From Phoronis australis (taxonomy: Eukaryota; Phoronida; Phoronidae), in the NCBI GenBank assembly GCA_002633005.1, contig NMRA01000180.1, forward strand, positions 165,057 to 212,968: a stretch of DNA of 47,912 nucleotides, read 5' to 3'. The notes beneath the pieces were generated by a model. That model saw only the letters and a program-made list of their open reading frames with translations. It searched no databases and was not told where the DNA came from. Position 1 is the stretch's first letter. The number at the start of each line of letters is the position of its first letter. The translations under genes and the position numbers were made by a program. Shown piece by piece: positions 40,901-47,156 of this stretch.

Positions 40901-41153
40901 CACATTAATTTCTCCCGCTGGAACACTGCGATGAGTTAAATTTTGCATACTAAATATTCCAGGTCTCAGCACCGAGGAGAGGTGTGACGAATTCCAGTCG
41001 AAGACGGATGAACTCTTACAGAAACTCAGCGAGTATATCGCGCATGAGCAGAGCAAAACTCAATTCAGATCGAACATAAACTACGCTACAGGGACCCAGC
41101 AGCAGCCAAGAAGTCACAAAGACCTTCTCCTAACCAATAGTAAAAACAAATGA
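261..41153 (+). CDS. PKD1-like: Polycystin-1 family protein, 34 exons traced, 5'-partial
   Basis: Large receptor-channel-like membrane protein of the polycystin-1 family; relatives act with TRPP (PKD2) subunits in cilia or gamete membranes. Exons: 261-412, 1699-1830, 3942-4080, 4616-8032, 8616-8805, 9057-9158, 11033-11244, 12035-12238, 12976-13106, 14845-15108, 15426-15551, 16533-16650, 17619-17755, 18415-18625, 18993-19103, 20024-20205, 21967-22294, 24535-24655, 24892-25099, 25646-25870, 26397-26641, 27434-27566, 28284-29096, 30918-31126, 31239-31434, 32258-32426, 33161-33280, 33969-34247, 34525-34688, 36447-36605, 37199-37454, 37859-38054, 40026-40102, 40963-41153. Read from 263, these give 3304 residues plus TGA at 41151, with every junction phase-compatible. 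Order: F5/8C, PKD repeats, REJ, GAIN/GPS, PLAT, 11 TM with a polycystin domain. Human polycystin-1 is about 4300 residues with other N-terminal domains. Least certain are exons 12, 16 and 17. Introns not listed separately show nothing recognisable. Confidence 0.9.
413..1698 (+). other. Intron 1
   Basis: The donor at 413 is gtaata and the acceptor is ttttacag ending at 1698. I see no exon or repeat here. Short open frames at 875-1344 and 1406-1612 resemble no known family and lack splice support. Confidence 0.5.
1831..3941 (+). other. Intron 2
   Basis: Intron within the discoidin domain, ending in tctcttcacag. A 111-codon minus-strand open frame lies at 2171-2506. It matches no family I recognise and is not called. 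Nothing else stands out. Confidence 0.5.
4616..8032 (+). CDS. Exon 4: array of about ten PKD repeats and start of REJ
   Basis: One uninterrupted 3417 bp exon, residues about 141-1279. It encodes Ig-like PKD repeats, extracellular beta-sandwich modules thought to bear mechanical load or bind ligands. Repeat ends are marked by an aromatic-rich strand plus a G-x-Y motif: YAENGIYQVTV, HNYTKYGTYSVKV, HTFEHSGIYEVRV, HRYTEFGNYTVGV, HSYSKPGTYQTLV, HNYTRSGEFTIKL, HKYNKPGVYTITL and NTLGQYDIVL. The W-x-F-x-D/G-D core appears as FTWSFNDS, LRWSFSD, YTWGFGDD and WIDFGDT. The first repeat lacks its N-terminal half. N-glycosylation sequons are very frequent, consistent with an ectodomain. After about 7385 a Cys-containing segment (KFPVLDLEDVNQC) begins the REJ region. 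Acceptor is ttttcag at 4615; donor is gtaaat at 8033, phase 1. Long antisense open frames here, such as 5455-5826, are shadows. Confidence 0.92.
8033..8615 (+). other. Intron 4 with a short hairpin
   Basis: Intron between the start and middle of REJ. It contains an 11 bp perfect inverted repeat (TCGAGCTCGCA, 8354-8364, pairing with 8390-8400) around a 25 nt loop. Nothing else is recognised. Confidence 0.5.
8616..13106 (+). CDS. Exons 5-9: REJ (receptor for egg jelly) region
   Basis: Exons 8616-8805, 9057-9158, 11033-11244, 12035-12238 and 12976-13106 continue the REJ module, residues about 1280-1559. REJ regions occur in polycystin-1, PKDREJ and sea urchin sperm receptors, next to the GAIN/GPS unit. 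Visible family marks are ECFTNC then a run to VRYEYRW (exons 6-7, the Cys-x3-Cys and Y-x-W signature), NDPP followed by CTVTPPNGTALNTTF (exon 8), and KLPPGLE then VVKATDSIG (exon 9). The phases between exons are 1, 2, 2, 1 and 1, and the block ends in phase 0. Donors are strong (gtaagt, gtaaga, gtatca, gtgagt, gtgagt). Confidence 0.85.
9159..11032 (+). other. Intron 6 with CpG-containing tract and one copy of a dispersed repeat
   Basis: The segment around 9740-9960 is richer in CG dinucleotides and has overlapping open frames (9617-10045, 9741-9935), but no splice or homology support. A diverged repeat copy spans about 10464-10830 and is related to a copy in intron 9. Confidence 0.5.
10464..10830 (+). 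repeat. Diverged dispersed repeat, copy A
   Basis: Shares a colinear series of matches with about 13801-14145: taaagctac, tgggcct, caacaag, aaaatcatcagt or close variants, ttcaagaa, aatttgaa, gttactaa/gttagtaac, and gaaatgta near the end. Similarity is patchy, as expected for an old interspersed element. No coding capacity was recognised. Confidence 0.5.
11245..12034 (+). other. Intron 7 with a short TATG/CATG-rich simple tract
   Basis: Between about 11690 and 11755 the sequence is a degenerate tatg/catg simple repeat. I recognise nothing else. Confidence 0.5.
12239..12975 (+). other. Intron 8 with an inverted repeat
   Basis: Contains the perfect 11 bp inverted repeat CAAAAGACAGA (12516-12526) / TCTGTCTTTTG (12557-12567). 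No exon is supported. Confidence 0.5.
13107..14844 (+). other. Intron 9 with repeat copy B
   Basis: Intron between the end of REJ and the following helical region. It carries copy B of the dispersed repeat. Open frames at 14047-14650 lack family similarity and splice support. Confidence 0.5.
13801..14145 (+). repeat. Diverged dispersed repeat, copy B
   Basis: Same orientation and colinear matches to copy A at about 10464-10830. The block includes a shared core around caacaag...aaaatcatcagtaattcaag. Ends are approximate. Confidence 0.5.
14845..20205 (+). CDS. Exons 10-16: helical and low-complexity region between REJ and GAIN
   Basis: Exons 14845-15108, 15426-15551, 16533-16650, 17619-17755, 18415-18625, 18993-19103 and 20024-20205, residues about 1560-1942. 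This corresponds to the mostly helical stretch between REJ and GPS that joins the GAIN fold in relatives. Family-like pieces are AAVSVTAKPDEVSEETQ (exon 11), ALEELADNAVKLL (exon 12), FKLSDSIAMFG (exon 15) and VNPFPWAAD (exon 16). Exon 10 ends in a Ser/Gly then Glu/Lys-rich tail, and exon 13 in a Ser/Gly-rich one. These are probably flexible inserts. The exon 12 acceptor (tatggcgtag) has a poor pyrimidine tract. The exon 16 start (20024, after ctttag) was chosen because it is the acceptor that restores phase. Confidence 0.78.
15552..16532 (+). other. Intron 11
   Basis: No exon, RNA gene or element is recognised. Short open frames at 15700-16147 lack support. Confidence 0.45.
16651..17618 (+). 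other. Intron 12 with (GA)n microsatellite
   Basis: Apart from the simple repeat at about 16899-16990, nothing is recognised. Confidence 0.5.
16899..16990. repeat. (GA)n microsatellite
   Basis: About 90 bp of almost pure GA dinucleotide with one interruption (gacaga) near the 5' end. The antisense Ser-Leu open frames over it are artefacts of the repeat. Confidence 0.97.
17756..18414 (+). other. Intron 13
   Basis: Includes a GTAGTA/CGTCGT-like trinucleotide-rich patch near 17830-17880. No exon is seen. Confidence 0.45.
19104..20023 (+). other. Intron 15 with an inverted repeat
   Basis: Carries the perfect 14 bp inverted repeat GTTCAGTAACGCTA (19365-19378) / TAGCGTTACTGAAC (19476-19489). It could be the ends of a small non-autonomous element, but no flanking target duplication was identified. 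Confidence 0.45.
20206..21966 (+). other. Intron 16 with a long-range hairpin
   Basis: TGTCTTTTG at 20515-20523 pairs with CAAAAGACA at 20610-20618, and the inner flanks are partly complementary. Nothing else is recognised. Confidence 0.45.
21967..22294 (+). CDS. Exon 17: pre-GPS segment with Ser/Thr-rich tract
   Basis: Begins NPTPNASLGRTSMKLDRALPH, residues about 1943-2051. In the phase-consistent frame it then becomes Thr/Ser/Ala-rich, like a mucin-type linker, and ends GTFFCVFMTT. From about 22158 to 22294 a second frame is also open. It reads SSSVNDGVVICIKLNA then RFWNVLLCLYDN, which looks more like the beta-strands expected at this place in polycystin-1 relatives. The frame used here is the one whose end phase (1) fits exon 18; exon 18 is closed by a stop in the phase the other frame would require. 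A small indel or a missed splice may explain the conflict. Confidence 0.6.
22365..23145 (+). repeat. Direct repeat copy 1, ends at an N
   Basis: A 781 bp segment nearly identical to 23147-23928. I count about ten substitutions and one homopolymer-length difference, roughly 1-2 percent. Open frames within it (for example 22820-23005) recur in the second copy and look non-coding. Confidence 0.93.
23147..23928 (+). repeat. Direct repeat copy 2, begins right after an N
   Basis: Second copy of the 781 bp segment, starting at tacatgcatgcctcattccc immediately after the single N at 23146. It ends with gacgaattg, the same bases that precede the N. This is the pattern of two overlapping contigs joined without merging the overlap. 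Confidence 0.93.
24535..25099 (+). CDS. Exons 18-19: GAIN-type segment leading to GPS
   Basis: Exons 24535-24655 and 24892-25099, residues about 2052-2161. They encode a Cys-bearing stretch (VDCSNHLKCTLP), then PNVCFLDTQSV, matching the position of similar segments before the GPS in polycystin-1 relatives. The first half of the GPS follows: SCLFYDEEQSEWNDGGC. The W and C of this motif are the usual GPS residues. Phases are 1 in, 2 at the internal junction and 0 out. The donor at 25100 is gtaagt. The acceptor of exon 19 (atatcgtag at 24891) is short of pyrimidines but is the one that keeps phase. Confidence 0.8.
25445..25466. repeat. Perfect 10 bp hairpin, GGGGGGCTCG-AA-CGAGCCCCCC
   Basis: GGGGGGCTCG at 25445-25454 and CGAGCCCCCC at 25457-25466 are exact reverse complements around a two-base AA. 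A related sequence (G-run, ATCGAACGAA, C-run) appears near 23110 and 23893, so it is probably part of an interspersed element. Confidence 0.8.
25646..25870 (+). CDS. Exon 20: GPS cleavage site and TM1
   Basis: Completes the GPROTEOLYSIS site: TQCFCSHLTSF, residues about 2171-2181. Autoproteolysis in this family occurs between L and T of H-L-T, which is intact here, so the receptor can probably split into an N-terminal ectodomain and a membrane-bound C-terminal fragment. After the short tethered segment comes a hydrophobic helix (CFVFSICIMALYLVIIV) followed by WARK. This is TM1. It is followed directly by the PLAT domain in the next exon, as in all polycystin-1 relatives. Acceptor is tctttcaag; donor is gtaata; both ends are phase 0. 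Confidence 0.93.
26397..27566 (+). CDS. Exons 21-22: PLAT/LH2 domain
   Basis: Exons 26397-26641 and 27434-27566, residues about 2237-2362. PLAT domains are cytoplasmic beta-sandwiches that bind lipid or protein partners, placed between TM1 and TM2 of polycystin-1. Diagnostic pieces are YEITVWTGFRAGAGTTAHVS, then ILTGD, then GSIDTFYMTTPYRLG in the first exon, and VWHDNHGSSPSWFFSRMLVE then FICDRYLAVEEDDG in the second. The W-H-D-N...W-F-x-x-x-x-x-V signature is complete. The split falls inside the domain in phase 2; the block ends in phase 0. Confidence 0.95.
28284..29096 (+). CDS. Exon 23: TM2-TM5 part with long cytoplasmic loop
   Basis: Residues about 2363-2633. Starts with FNHLFWSKTRRNLSDGHIWF, then RPTRSKFTRVQR, very close to the conserved segment before TM2 of polycystin-1. 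TM2 (CCLALVFGMMTANIMFY) and TM3 (around VGVISSLITLPPSLIIITIF) follow. A charged loop of about 120 residues, Ser/Lys/Gln-rich, ends in a basic cluster PKKKRK (28899-28916). TM4 (WWFIIFGYILSYGTVAGAF) and the start of TM5 (VSLVETIFFTQPLK) complete the exon. Both ends are phase 0; the donor is gtaagt. The open frame extends upstream of 28284 but the acceptor ggtttcag and homology set the exon start. Confidence 0.93.
29097..30917 (+). other. Intron 23
   Basis: Contains a CG-dinucleotide run near 29630 and a small AACCATAG/CTATGGTT inverted repeat with a 6-base loop near 29660-29681. Several open frames on both strands (29985-30179, 30197-30436) resemble nothing known. No exon is supported. Confidence 0.5.
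30918..31126 (+). CDS. Exon 24: end of TM5 and cytoplasmic loop
   Basis: Begins VLILGLFYALVIKKP, completing TM5 together with the end of exon 23. A strongly acidic run follows (DQDEDEDNDQ), then a Pro/Lys-containing loop ending EARKLR. Residues about 2634-2702. Acceptor is cgttcttag, donor is gtacgt, end phase 2. Placement between TM5 and TM6 matches polycystin-1. Confidence 0.9.
31239..34247 (+). CDS. Exons 25-28: TM6 and extracellular polycystin (TOP) domain
   Basis: Exons 31239-31434, 32258-32426, 33161-33280 and 33969-34247, residues about 2703-2957. Exon 25 has the pre-helix FKEMEMYTIIKE and TM6 (IAFYMFFLYLLLMCAYG), then the domain start NQDPWSY. Exon 26 has FWNWVQGTLIQSLY and GVARLRQLRVRP. 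Exon 27 supplies SCKVPKPINAYISSC, then EDDGSYLSGW. Exon 28 has WNFTGAI, YGGGGFVAELG, then NNWLDLHTRAVFVEFVLYN and LYAISTIVIEF. These are the canonical blocks of the polycystin domain that caps TRPP-type channels and mediates assembly. Phases through the block are 2, 0, 1, 1 and 1. An alternative acceptor at 32779 for exon 27 was rejected because it leads to a stop and lacks homology. Confidence 0.93.
31435..32257 (+). other. Intron 25 with N-joined duplicated segment
   Basis: Holds an N at 32003 and a 77 bp direct repeat on its two sides. No other feature is recognised. Confidence 0.6.
31926..32195 (+). repeat. 77 bp direct repeat flanking a single N
   Basis: 31926-32002 and 32119-32195 match with one substitution that I can see. 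Each copy itself contains two near-repeats of a unit beginning tcgtagttaagggcca. The first copy stops exactly at the N (32003), again suggesting a contig join or a collapsed tandem repeat. Confidence 0.85.
32427..33160 (+). other. Intron 26
   Basis: Contains a decoy acceptor (tttccag at 32779) and open frames on both strands at 32967-33318, only the 3' part of which is exon 27. Nothing else is seen. Confidence 0.5.
33281..33968 (+). other. Intron 27
   Basis: AT-rich, with no recognised feature. Confidence 0.5.
34525..38054 (+). CDS. Exons 29-32: TM7-TM11 channel module
   Basis: Exons 34525-34688, 36447-36605, 37199-37454 and 37859-38054, residues about 2958-3215. TM7 (FMFVILAVEIITGLTILFFM), TM8 (FLLMLLSIATIVMFFFRLV), TM9 (YGIMLAMLVFGFTVKFLKLL, S4-like with K/K/R), TM10 (LLGFSIIFGLVFLAFSQMAF) and TM11 (FLLYSILITFILVNMFMGIL) follow the TRPP voltage-sensor-like and pore arrangement. 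The DNWN motif at the start of exon 30 matches the conserved element before S3. The pore loop reads METLGTMML then NRFDFNAF, so the L-G-D filter of PKD2 channels is absent, as in polycystin-1 subunits that may not conduct alone. Phases are 1 in, then 0, 0, 1 and 2 out. The exon 29 donor gttcgt is weak. Confidence 0.93.
34689..36446 (+). other. Intron 29
   Basis: No exon or element is recognised. Open frames at 35142-35375 (plus) and 35428-35739 (minus, three overlapping frames) have no family resemblance. Confidence 0.5.
38055..40025 (+). other. Intron 32
   Basis: Nearly 2 kb without open frames of note. I see no RNA gene, repeat or conserved motif. Confidence 0.5.
40026..41153 (+). CDS. Exons 33-34: cytoplasmic tail and stop
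   Basis: Exons 40026-40102 and 40963-41153, residues about 3216-3304. After TM11 the tail reads FKRLIGFDTP, then in the last exon EERCDEFQSKTDELLQKLSE, an amphipathic heptad-like stretch that could form a short coiled coil, as polycystin-1 tails do to pair with PKD2. It ends in a Gln/Lys/Asn-rich segment and TGA at 41151. The tail after TM11 is about 90 residues, shorter than the roughly 200-residue tail of human polycystin-1. Phases 2 and 1 fit both junctions, with donors gtaggc and gtaagt. Confidence 0.85.
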
Positions 41154-42952
41154 TTCGAATCTATGGAATTGGACGCGAATTTACGAAAGAAGGGACAATA
41201 GAATCCAAAACTTCATTTTTCCGATGTTCATGCAACAACATACGTGTATTATAGGATTTTAAATGCTACTTACAAGCTCTGTTTTTCGAATTTCAATGCG
41301 TTATTATCACTGAATAATTTCATGAGGGAGATTATAATTACATTTCACTAGCAAGAATTATAGTCCAGGCCAAAGCGTTTGTAACGCTTGTCGATTTCAC
41401 AATCTTGCCAAACAGAGTGCATTAGGCTCACAGAATTTTAGTTGGTTCCACAAAGGATTAAATGGTCGAGTAGCGGTTTTAAGTTCCATTGGAATGGGTT
41501 TAGTTTATTTCAACCAGTCGTGACTTTTAGATCGACGAGCTTGACCCTCCGTTGAACGTGAAGATCGATGTGTTTAATTCCGACACGTGCCGTGTAGGCC
41601 TACTTTGTTTACCCACATACACTCGCAAAGGACAAGAACCAGTTCGTTTTCTGGTACATGGTGGTATTTCATATTCGAAAGAACGAATTCGACTGTATTC
41701 GCATTTTAAAGCAATCCAGTAAAATGGTTTCAAAGACCTTGGAGAATCTCAGACCTCTTGCGTGGCAAGTTTTTTAAATGATCGTGCACTGTACTTGCTT
41801 CATGTAATTTATGCAAGCTGCCGTAAACAAATCTATGATGCCGCTCTTCTACAAAAGATCCCGTATTACTCTAAAATATTTATACTATTGAAACTATTGA
41901 CTTTAGTTTTGTTTGCACGTGAGTTAGCACTTTACGTAATATGTTGTGGTGACAAACCTTTAGTGTATGTTGTTAAGGTTATTAATTTAAGATCTGGAAT
42001 TAAGAAAACAAGCTTTTATGTACGGGTACTTATCTCGGCCATGTTGTCACTATGAACAGTGCGGGTAGACATGAGAATCTCGCGAGAAAACTCATTGAAA
42101 AATCTTACACGTTTACGCGAATTTCTCGTCGGAACACACACCCCAGATTAGTGTTAAGTGGTGGTGAGGCAAAACTACCTTATTGTTGCCAATGAAGCCT
42201 TTCACGAGACACCATCTGCTTGTCATTTTACATGATGCAACAAGTGGTACAAAATGCCTTATCAAAATGGAAATAAGACATGAAAAGAGATGACGCTAAA
42301 GAATCCCAAGATTACCTAGGTCTTCTCAAAATTTCGCCTTACATTACAAGCGGAGCACGTGATCATGCTACTGTGGCTATGTCTTTGGTACTCCTTTGCA
42401 AGCGTCCCCAACCATTTAATAGGATGTTAGACTATAGAACCTGCAGTGGTGGTGCGATAATCTGTCCAAATGTGTTTGAGTGCGTCCTCGTAACGTCTAA
42501 AGACAGGACACTTATGATATATTTATCCATTAATCGATACCTCATTAAAAGCACCTTTCTAATCGTTTGATGTTACAGATCTACAGACGATGGACTGCTA
42601 CATACAAAACAGTAGCATGTTTGAAACTGACTCGTAATATGCTATTCATCTTCCTTGTCCTATGTTCGGTTTTATTTAGTCTCGGCCTTCATTGTTTATG
42701 ATTAATTATTACTACAGTGTATGTATTAATAAATGTGAGTATGGCAAAGAGCTGCGTGTGTTTGGATGTTTTCCCTGCATACTACGCGAACAGCTAACTG
42801 TAGCTAAACAGGACAGATATAACAACAGCAACGGGTTGAAAAATGATGGTCTACTTGAATGATTGTATTTGAACAAACGACATCGCGAAGAGCTCGCAGA
42901 ACATTTGCCACAAACAGATAAAGCCAAGAACAACACTACTGCATACGAACGC
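41154..42952. other. 3' UTR and intergenic sequence
   Basis: Follows the polycystin stop. An ATTAAA at 41457-41462 is the first plausible poly(A) signal I see, with no canonical AATAAA close to the stop. Plus-strand frames at 41762-42055 and 42280-42570 look non-coding. The open segment 42719-42859 is discussed with the candidate second gene. Confidence 0.45.
41457..41462 (+). other. Possible poly(A) signal ATTAAA
   Basis: Common variant hexamer about 300 bp after the polycystin stop. There is no independent support such as a clear downstream GU-rich element. Confidence 0.25.
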
Positions 42953-43180
42953 ATGCGCAGAAAAAAGAACACAGGAACGACAGTTATAATACTACTAATA
43001 TTTACTAGCATATACTTTGTAAATTGTAGCCTATATGTCTATGGCAAGGACGCCACGCAGTGGTGTAATAACCATGTACAAATGCTGACGACGGACCAGA
43101 AACACGAATTGATCGTCTTATTGCAGACAAGTTCAGTGAACCCTCCAGACGGAACTTGCAAAGAACTACGTAAAAGACAG
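42953..43180 (+). CDS. Candidate first coding exon of a small membrane or secreted protein
   Basis: Open frame starting MRRKKNTG, followed by a hydrophobic stretch (TVIILLIFTSIYFVNCSLYV) typical of a type II signal anchor or an uncleaved signal peptide. A Cys-containing segment follows (QWCNNHVQMLTTDQKHELI, then DGTCKELRKRQ). It ends at a GT (CAG|gtgtga), so it may be an internal or first exon with 76 codons, phase 0. The frame is open upstream to a TGA at 42860. Ahead of that TGA the same frame is open again from about 42719. I do not recognise the family. Confidence 0.4.
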
Positions 43181-43493
43181 GTGTGAAGAAATAGATAACG
43201 ATGATTATATACACAGAGACAAACGACTGTAGAATGATGACGGAGGAAACTATTCTCTGATAAATAAATTTAATTGAAATTAAATTTCATTTATGAAACG
43301 TGGAGTTTTCGACAAGCTCGATCTGTCTGCTTGAGACTGCCAGATATCATTTATTGGCTGTTATGTCAGTTTTGCCAAAGGATTTCATGGTGATTTAAAA
43401 TATTAACTGACTTCAGGGAATTTTTATGATTTTTAAATAAAATTTTAACGCTAAAACCGTAACAGTTTTCAAGTAGAATGCACCAAAATGCAG

Positions 43494-43628
43494 TTTCCCA
43501 CGTCAAGCGCTGACAATTGCTTAGAGAGGCTCCCAAATCAAGGTGGAGTACCGAGACGCCTGTTAGTCCTCGTGGACCGAGCGCCCACTGCTCGGTATTG
43601 TGTGCATGCCTCCTGGAATCTAGGAAAG
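43494..43628 (+). CDS. Candidate second exon of the unknown small gene
   Basis: Phase-0 compatible with the preceding candidate exon. Reads FPTSSADNCLERLPNQGGVP, then RRLLVLVDRAPTARYCVHAS. It is bounded by atgcag (weak pyrimidine tract) and gtaaat. No family is recognised. Support is only the open frame plus splice signals. Confidence 0.28.
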
Positions 43629-44366
43629 GTAAATCTTGTAGCCCAGTACGAATAAATCTGATATCTTAGAGATGGCTCAGCATGCAGGAGTTCAGTGCTT
43701 CCTGTTTTACATTACGCTTCTGATTCATATTTTTTGCCAATTTCGAACAAATCTTCTGAGAAATTTGTTTCATTGAATGCAGGCTAAAAAATTAGTGAAA
43801 TCGACCGGTGGCATTCTTTTTCCCAAATACTGTAGCAAATCCCATAGATACCTTTTGCCAACGTGATGTAATAAATGGCGGGTCTAGGATGTGAAAAGAG
43901 TGGCCAAAGCGCGATTCTCGAATTTGTTTCGGTCGCGTTCGTAGATATCTCGTAAATAGGTAACGCGTTACGAAATTGATGTCTTGGTGCATTTTGACCA
44001 GTAAATGGAATTCGGGCAAACCTAGATCATATGAACCGCCGACGCAGCAAAAAGTCCAGGTCCGCCTATGAAGGTATAAAAAGCATCTTTGTTTTCTGGC
44101 TAAGTGTCGTCTCGTATGCGTTCAATGTGTCAGATTTTGTATGTAATCCAATAGATGTCTCCGGCACTCGGTCAAATGGTCGGTATGTACACTGACTAGG
44201 TCATATGCTTTGAAAAAATCTGACTGTGCACATTGCAGAAAGCCCTTAGTTAAAATAGAAAAAACTTACCCTGCTGCAACAATTAATCTTTTCCGTCGGG
44301 GAATATATCTTGCACACCAATGGAATTAATCAACTGATTGTGATCTATTGTTGTGTTGACTTACAG

Positions 44367-44700
44367 GGTGGACTACCTGTAGTCGTTCAAAACACACTGA
44401 GGGATTATTCTGCCCTTATACGCCCACAGGTAATCCGTTTGAAAGTTTGAAAGTAATCCACCTGGGGTAATCCATTTGGTCCTTCGTCTCGAAGGAATCT
44501 TGACCGCGTATCAGCAATATTTTCTCTCGTTTTCCACTACAGGGTCGCCAAACAACTTTCCCGAAACATCCGACGCTTACACAATCACCCAAAAACTGAT
44601 AGAGGAGAACTATCGGTACTCTTTGAAAGAGAAGTCCAATGGCTCCAAGTGCAGGCAGGAAAGTTTCTTTCATAAATTACTTACAGAACACGAGGCGTAA
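44367..44700 (+). CDS. Candidate 3' exons of the unknown small gene
   Basis: Two exon-like pieces: 44367-44429 (acceptor gacttacag, donor gtaatc) and 44543-44700 (acceptor ccactacag, stop TAA at 44698-44700). The last is open as SPNNFPETSDAYTITQKLIE, then NYRYSLKEKSNG, ending LLTEHEA. That frame needs phase 1 at entry, whereas the candidate exons before it end in phase 0 when read in their best frame. Either an exon boundary is wrong or these pieces are not one gene. Another frame of 44367-44429 would fit the last exon but not the first two. Confidence 0.25.
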
Positions 44701-46319
44701 CAAAAAGATCAGATTATGTCGTCATAGTTAGTAACCCGCTCATTATGACGTCACATGTTCTGAATGTGTGTTATGGAAAGTGTTTTTAAATCGTCTTTTT
44801 GGACGCTAAGTTCATCAACTCTGACTGCAGTTTAACTGTTAAAACTAATGTTTCGTGCACTATTAATTTGGTAGTCACATTTTAATTTGTTTTATTAGGA
44901 AATACAAATGCAAAAGATGCAATCATAATCATGTGGACGAACATCACAACTAAGTGATTGCGCACGATCTCACAAACTGATGGAGTAAATATCCAACTAA
45001 GTTGAACCACACAACGAATGAGCCACCCTCTGTTGGACAGTTAATGACGCCCCATGAGAGACAAAAGGTGGCACAACTTGTACTCGCCACAACTGAGCGC
45101 GAGTGCTGGCAGATATGCTAGTCTACTTCTAGTATCTTTTTCCACAATTTTTCATTGTAAATTACAAATGTTGGCATTAACGCAAATAAAATCAGCATAT
45201 TATTACCTTTTCATTAGTTCCTATCACCAAAAATTCCAGTCCCCACTGTTGCTAGAAGCCCAGCCATTCACCAAGGGGTTGCGATTTGCGTGATAAAGGG
45301 GGCACAGAACAGTTCTCACAGGGGTTTGCCTATCAGAACACATGTTAAAGGACTCGTCACCCTTTCTTCACTCTGTCAAAAACTGTATGGAAAGGACGAA
45401 AAAATTTTAGTCCTTTCACATCACAAGCCCTGCAGATAAACACAGAAACTTTGTACTCTCTTTATCTTTTGACCCTTAGTGACTCCTACTGAAAAGCAAG
45501 GTGGACTAAAAAAGGGCAAAAACACAAAATCGGCACTTTTCACCCCAAAACCACTACTTCCCTGCCAACATTAGATTCTAAAAGCAAATTTCCTACCAAT
45601 AACAAAAATGCGGTCCAAAAGTACTGTCAACCTACTCGTTTTTTCCAAATCTGTATTGTTAAAGGGATTGTTTGAAATCGCAGCAAATTTCTCATTCGCT
45701 ACCCAGCAACAGGGGGCCGCCATCTAGAAGAAGAGTGCAGCTACAGCCGAGCAAGTTGTCTATTTCACTCTCAAGCCCACTGAAGACTGCAATACCAGGT
45801 ACAGCTGTTCATCAAGCAAATAGAGAGCCACTTCTCAAATCACCGGTACCCGTACTCGTTCCGGTCCATTACTGAGTGTCAACTTCTTTGATATAGATCT
45901 CGTCAGAAAAATCGCACTGTTCACTTTGAAAGCGCTCGCGTTCCACGTGAAGTCGAAGGTATGCTCTGTCGCTGGTTAATAAGAAAGTGATAAACACTGC
46001 TTAAGTCTTCACGCCCTCGATTGGGAAAATTAAGACTGACCACGAGATAGGTGATGCAGCCTTTACAAGCACGTCGGGCATTGCGAAAGTTCAAGTTATA
46101 ATAAACAACGAACGTAAATGCCAATTCGGACAATTCCTTATCAAAATTCGGGAAAATGGGGTTGAAGTAGTTTTGATGAACTTGTTGCATTTTTGTTTTT
46201 TTTTCTGTACTGTACGGTAATGTTGTACCGTTTTTAAAATACTTGATTCAATTGCGCTTTTTAATGCCAAAAAGTATAATTAGTCGGTTTAGGTCCAGTT
46301 CCTAATCTTCATACTCAAA
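44701..46319. other. Intergenic sequence
   Basis: No supported gene. A 67-codon Ser/Pro-rich plus-strand frame (45672-45875) and an 89-codon minus-strand frame (45921-46190) resemble nothing known and look random. Confidence 0.45.
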
Positions 46320-47156
46320 ATCGAAATAGAAAACATCCTTGCGGACAATATATTCATACTAAGGAGCCTGACAGAAAATATTTATCACGAAAAAAGTCGA
46401 AGCCTTTTTATAGTGCATTTATCGATTTTCGCAAAGCATTTGACTGTGTGGATAGATCTTATCTATTTTAAATTTACGGTCATAGGATGTATTTGGAAAA
46501 ATATTTGAGACATTGAGAACTAAATGTATGTAAATTTAAAGCAAATATGGGAGTGTAACAAGATTATTTTGCTGTGACGCAAGTGTACGATAAGGCTGCA
46601 TGCTAAGCGCATTAGGGTTTTCATTGTATACCGACCAACTAACAAAGGAGATGCGAGAAGGAAGAGGTTGTGGAATAAATATTACCCAAGATAATGAAAA
46701 TGTGTAAACGTTATTAATATATGATGATGTATTGTTATTTGAGAATTCTGTCATCGAGTTACAGAGACGGTTTAATGCACTTGAAATGTTCTGTGTGAAA
46801 ATGGAAAATGTCATCAAATACGGAAAATGAAATATTGTGGTGTTTAAAAATGGCGGAGGTATAAAGAAAACTGTGAGGTAGACATATAGGGGTACTCAGT
46901 TGCAAGTAACTAGTTATTACAAATATCTAAGGCGTGCATTTTCAGGTGGACTGAACTTGGTTCATAATGCCAAAATAGCCTTCAATCTTTTTGATTCTGT
47001 GGTATCACCTATGGTGCTGAAGTAGGGGGCATGTTATGTGAAGGAAATAGAAAACGTGCAAAATAAATTCTGTAATTGGCTTTTGCTTACTGGTAGTGAA
47101 ACAACAAATGATATGGCCCAGGTAAATTTGAGTGGTGTGAATTAGTAGTACCATAC
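46320..47156 (+). mobile_element. Decayed LINE (non-LTR retrotransposon) reverse transcriptase
   Basis: Conceptual translation, broken by stops and frameshifts, shows a run of non-LTR RT landmarks in order. DNIFILRSLTE is followed by FYSAFIDFRKAFDCVDR (46410-46460, the RT motif around the first catalytic Asp). SLYTDQLTKEMREG and an LLIYDDVLLFEN block (the YxDD-type catalytic box, degenerate here) sit near 46620-46750. Next come VIELQRRFNALEMFCVKM, and near 47040-47090 NKFCNWLLLTGSE, typical of the region after RT. The element is 5'-truncated and no poly(A) tail or target duplication is seen. It is not functional. Confidence 0.85.

Noticed and set aside
45672-46190. Short frames downstream of the candidate small gene
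   Set aside because: Low-complexity or random-looking translations with no context.
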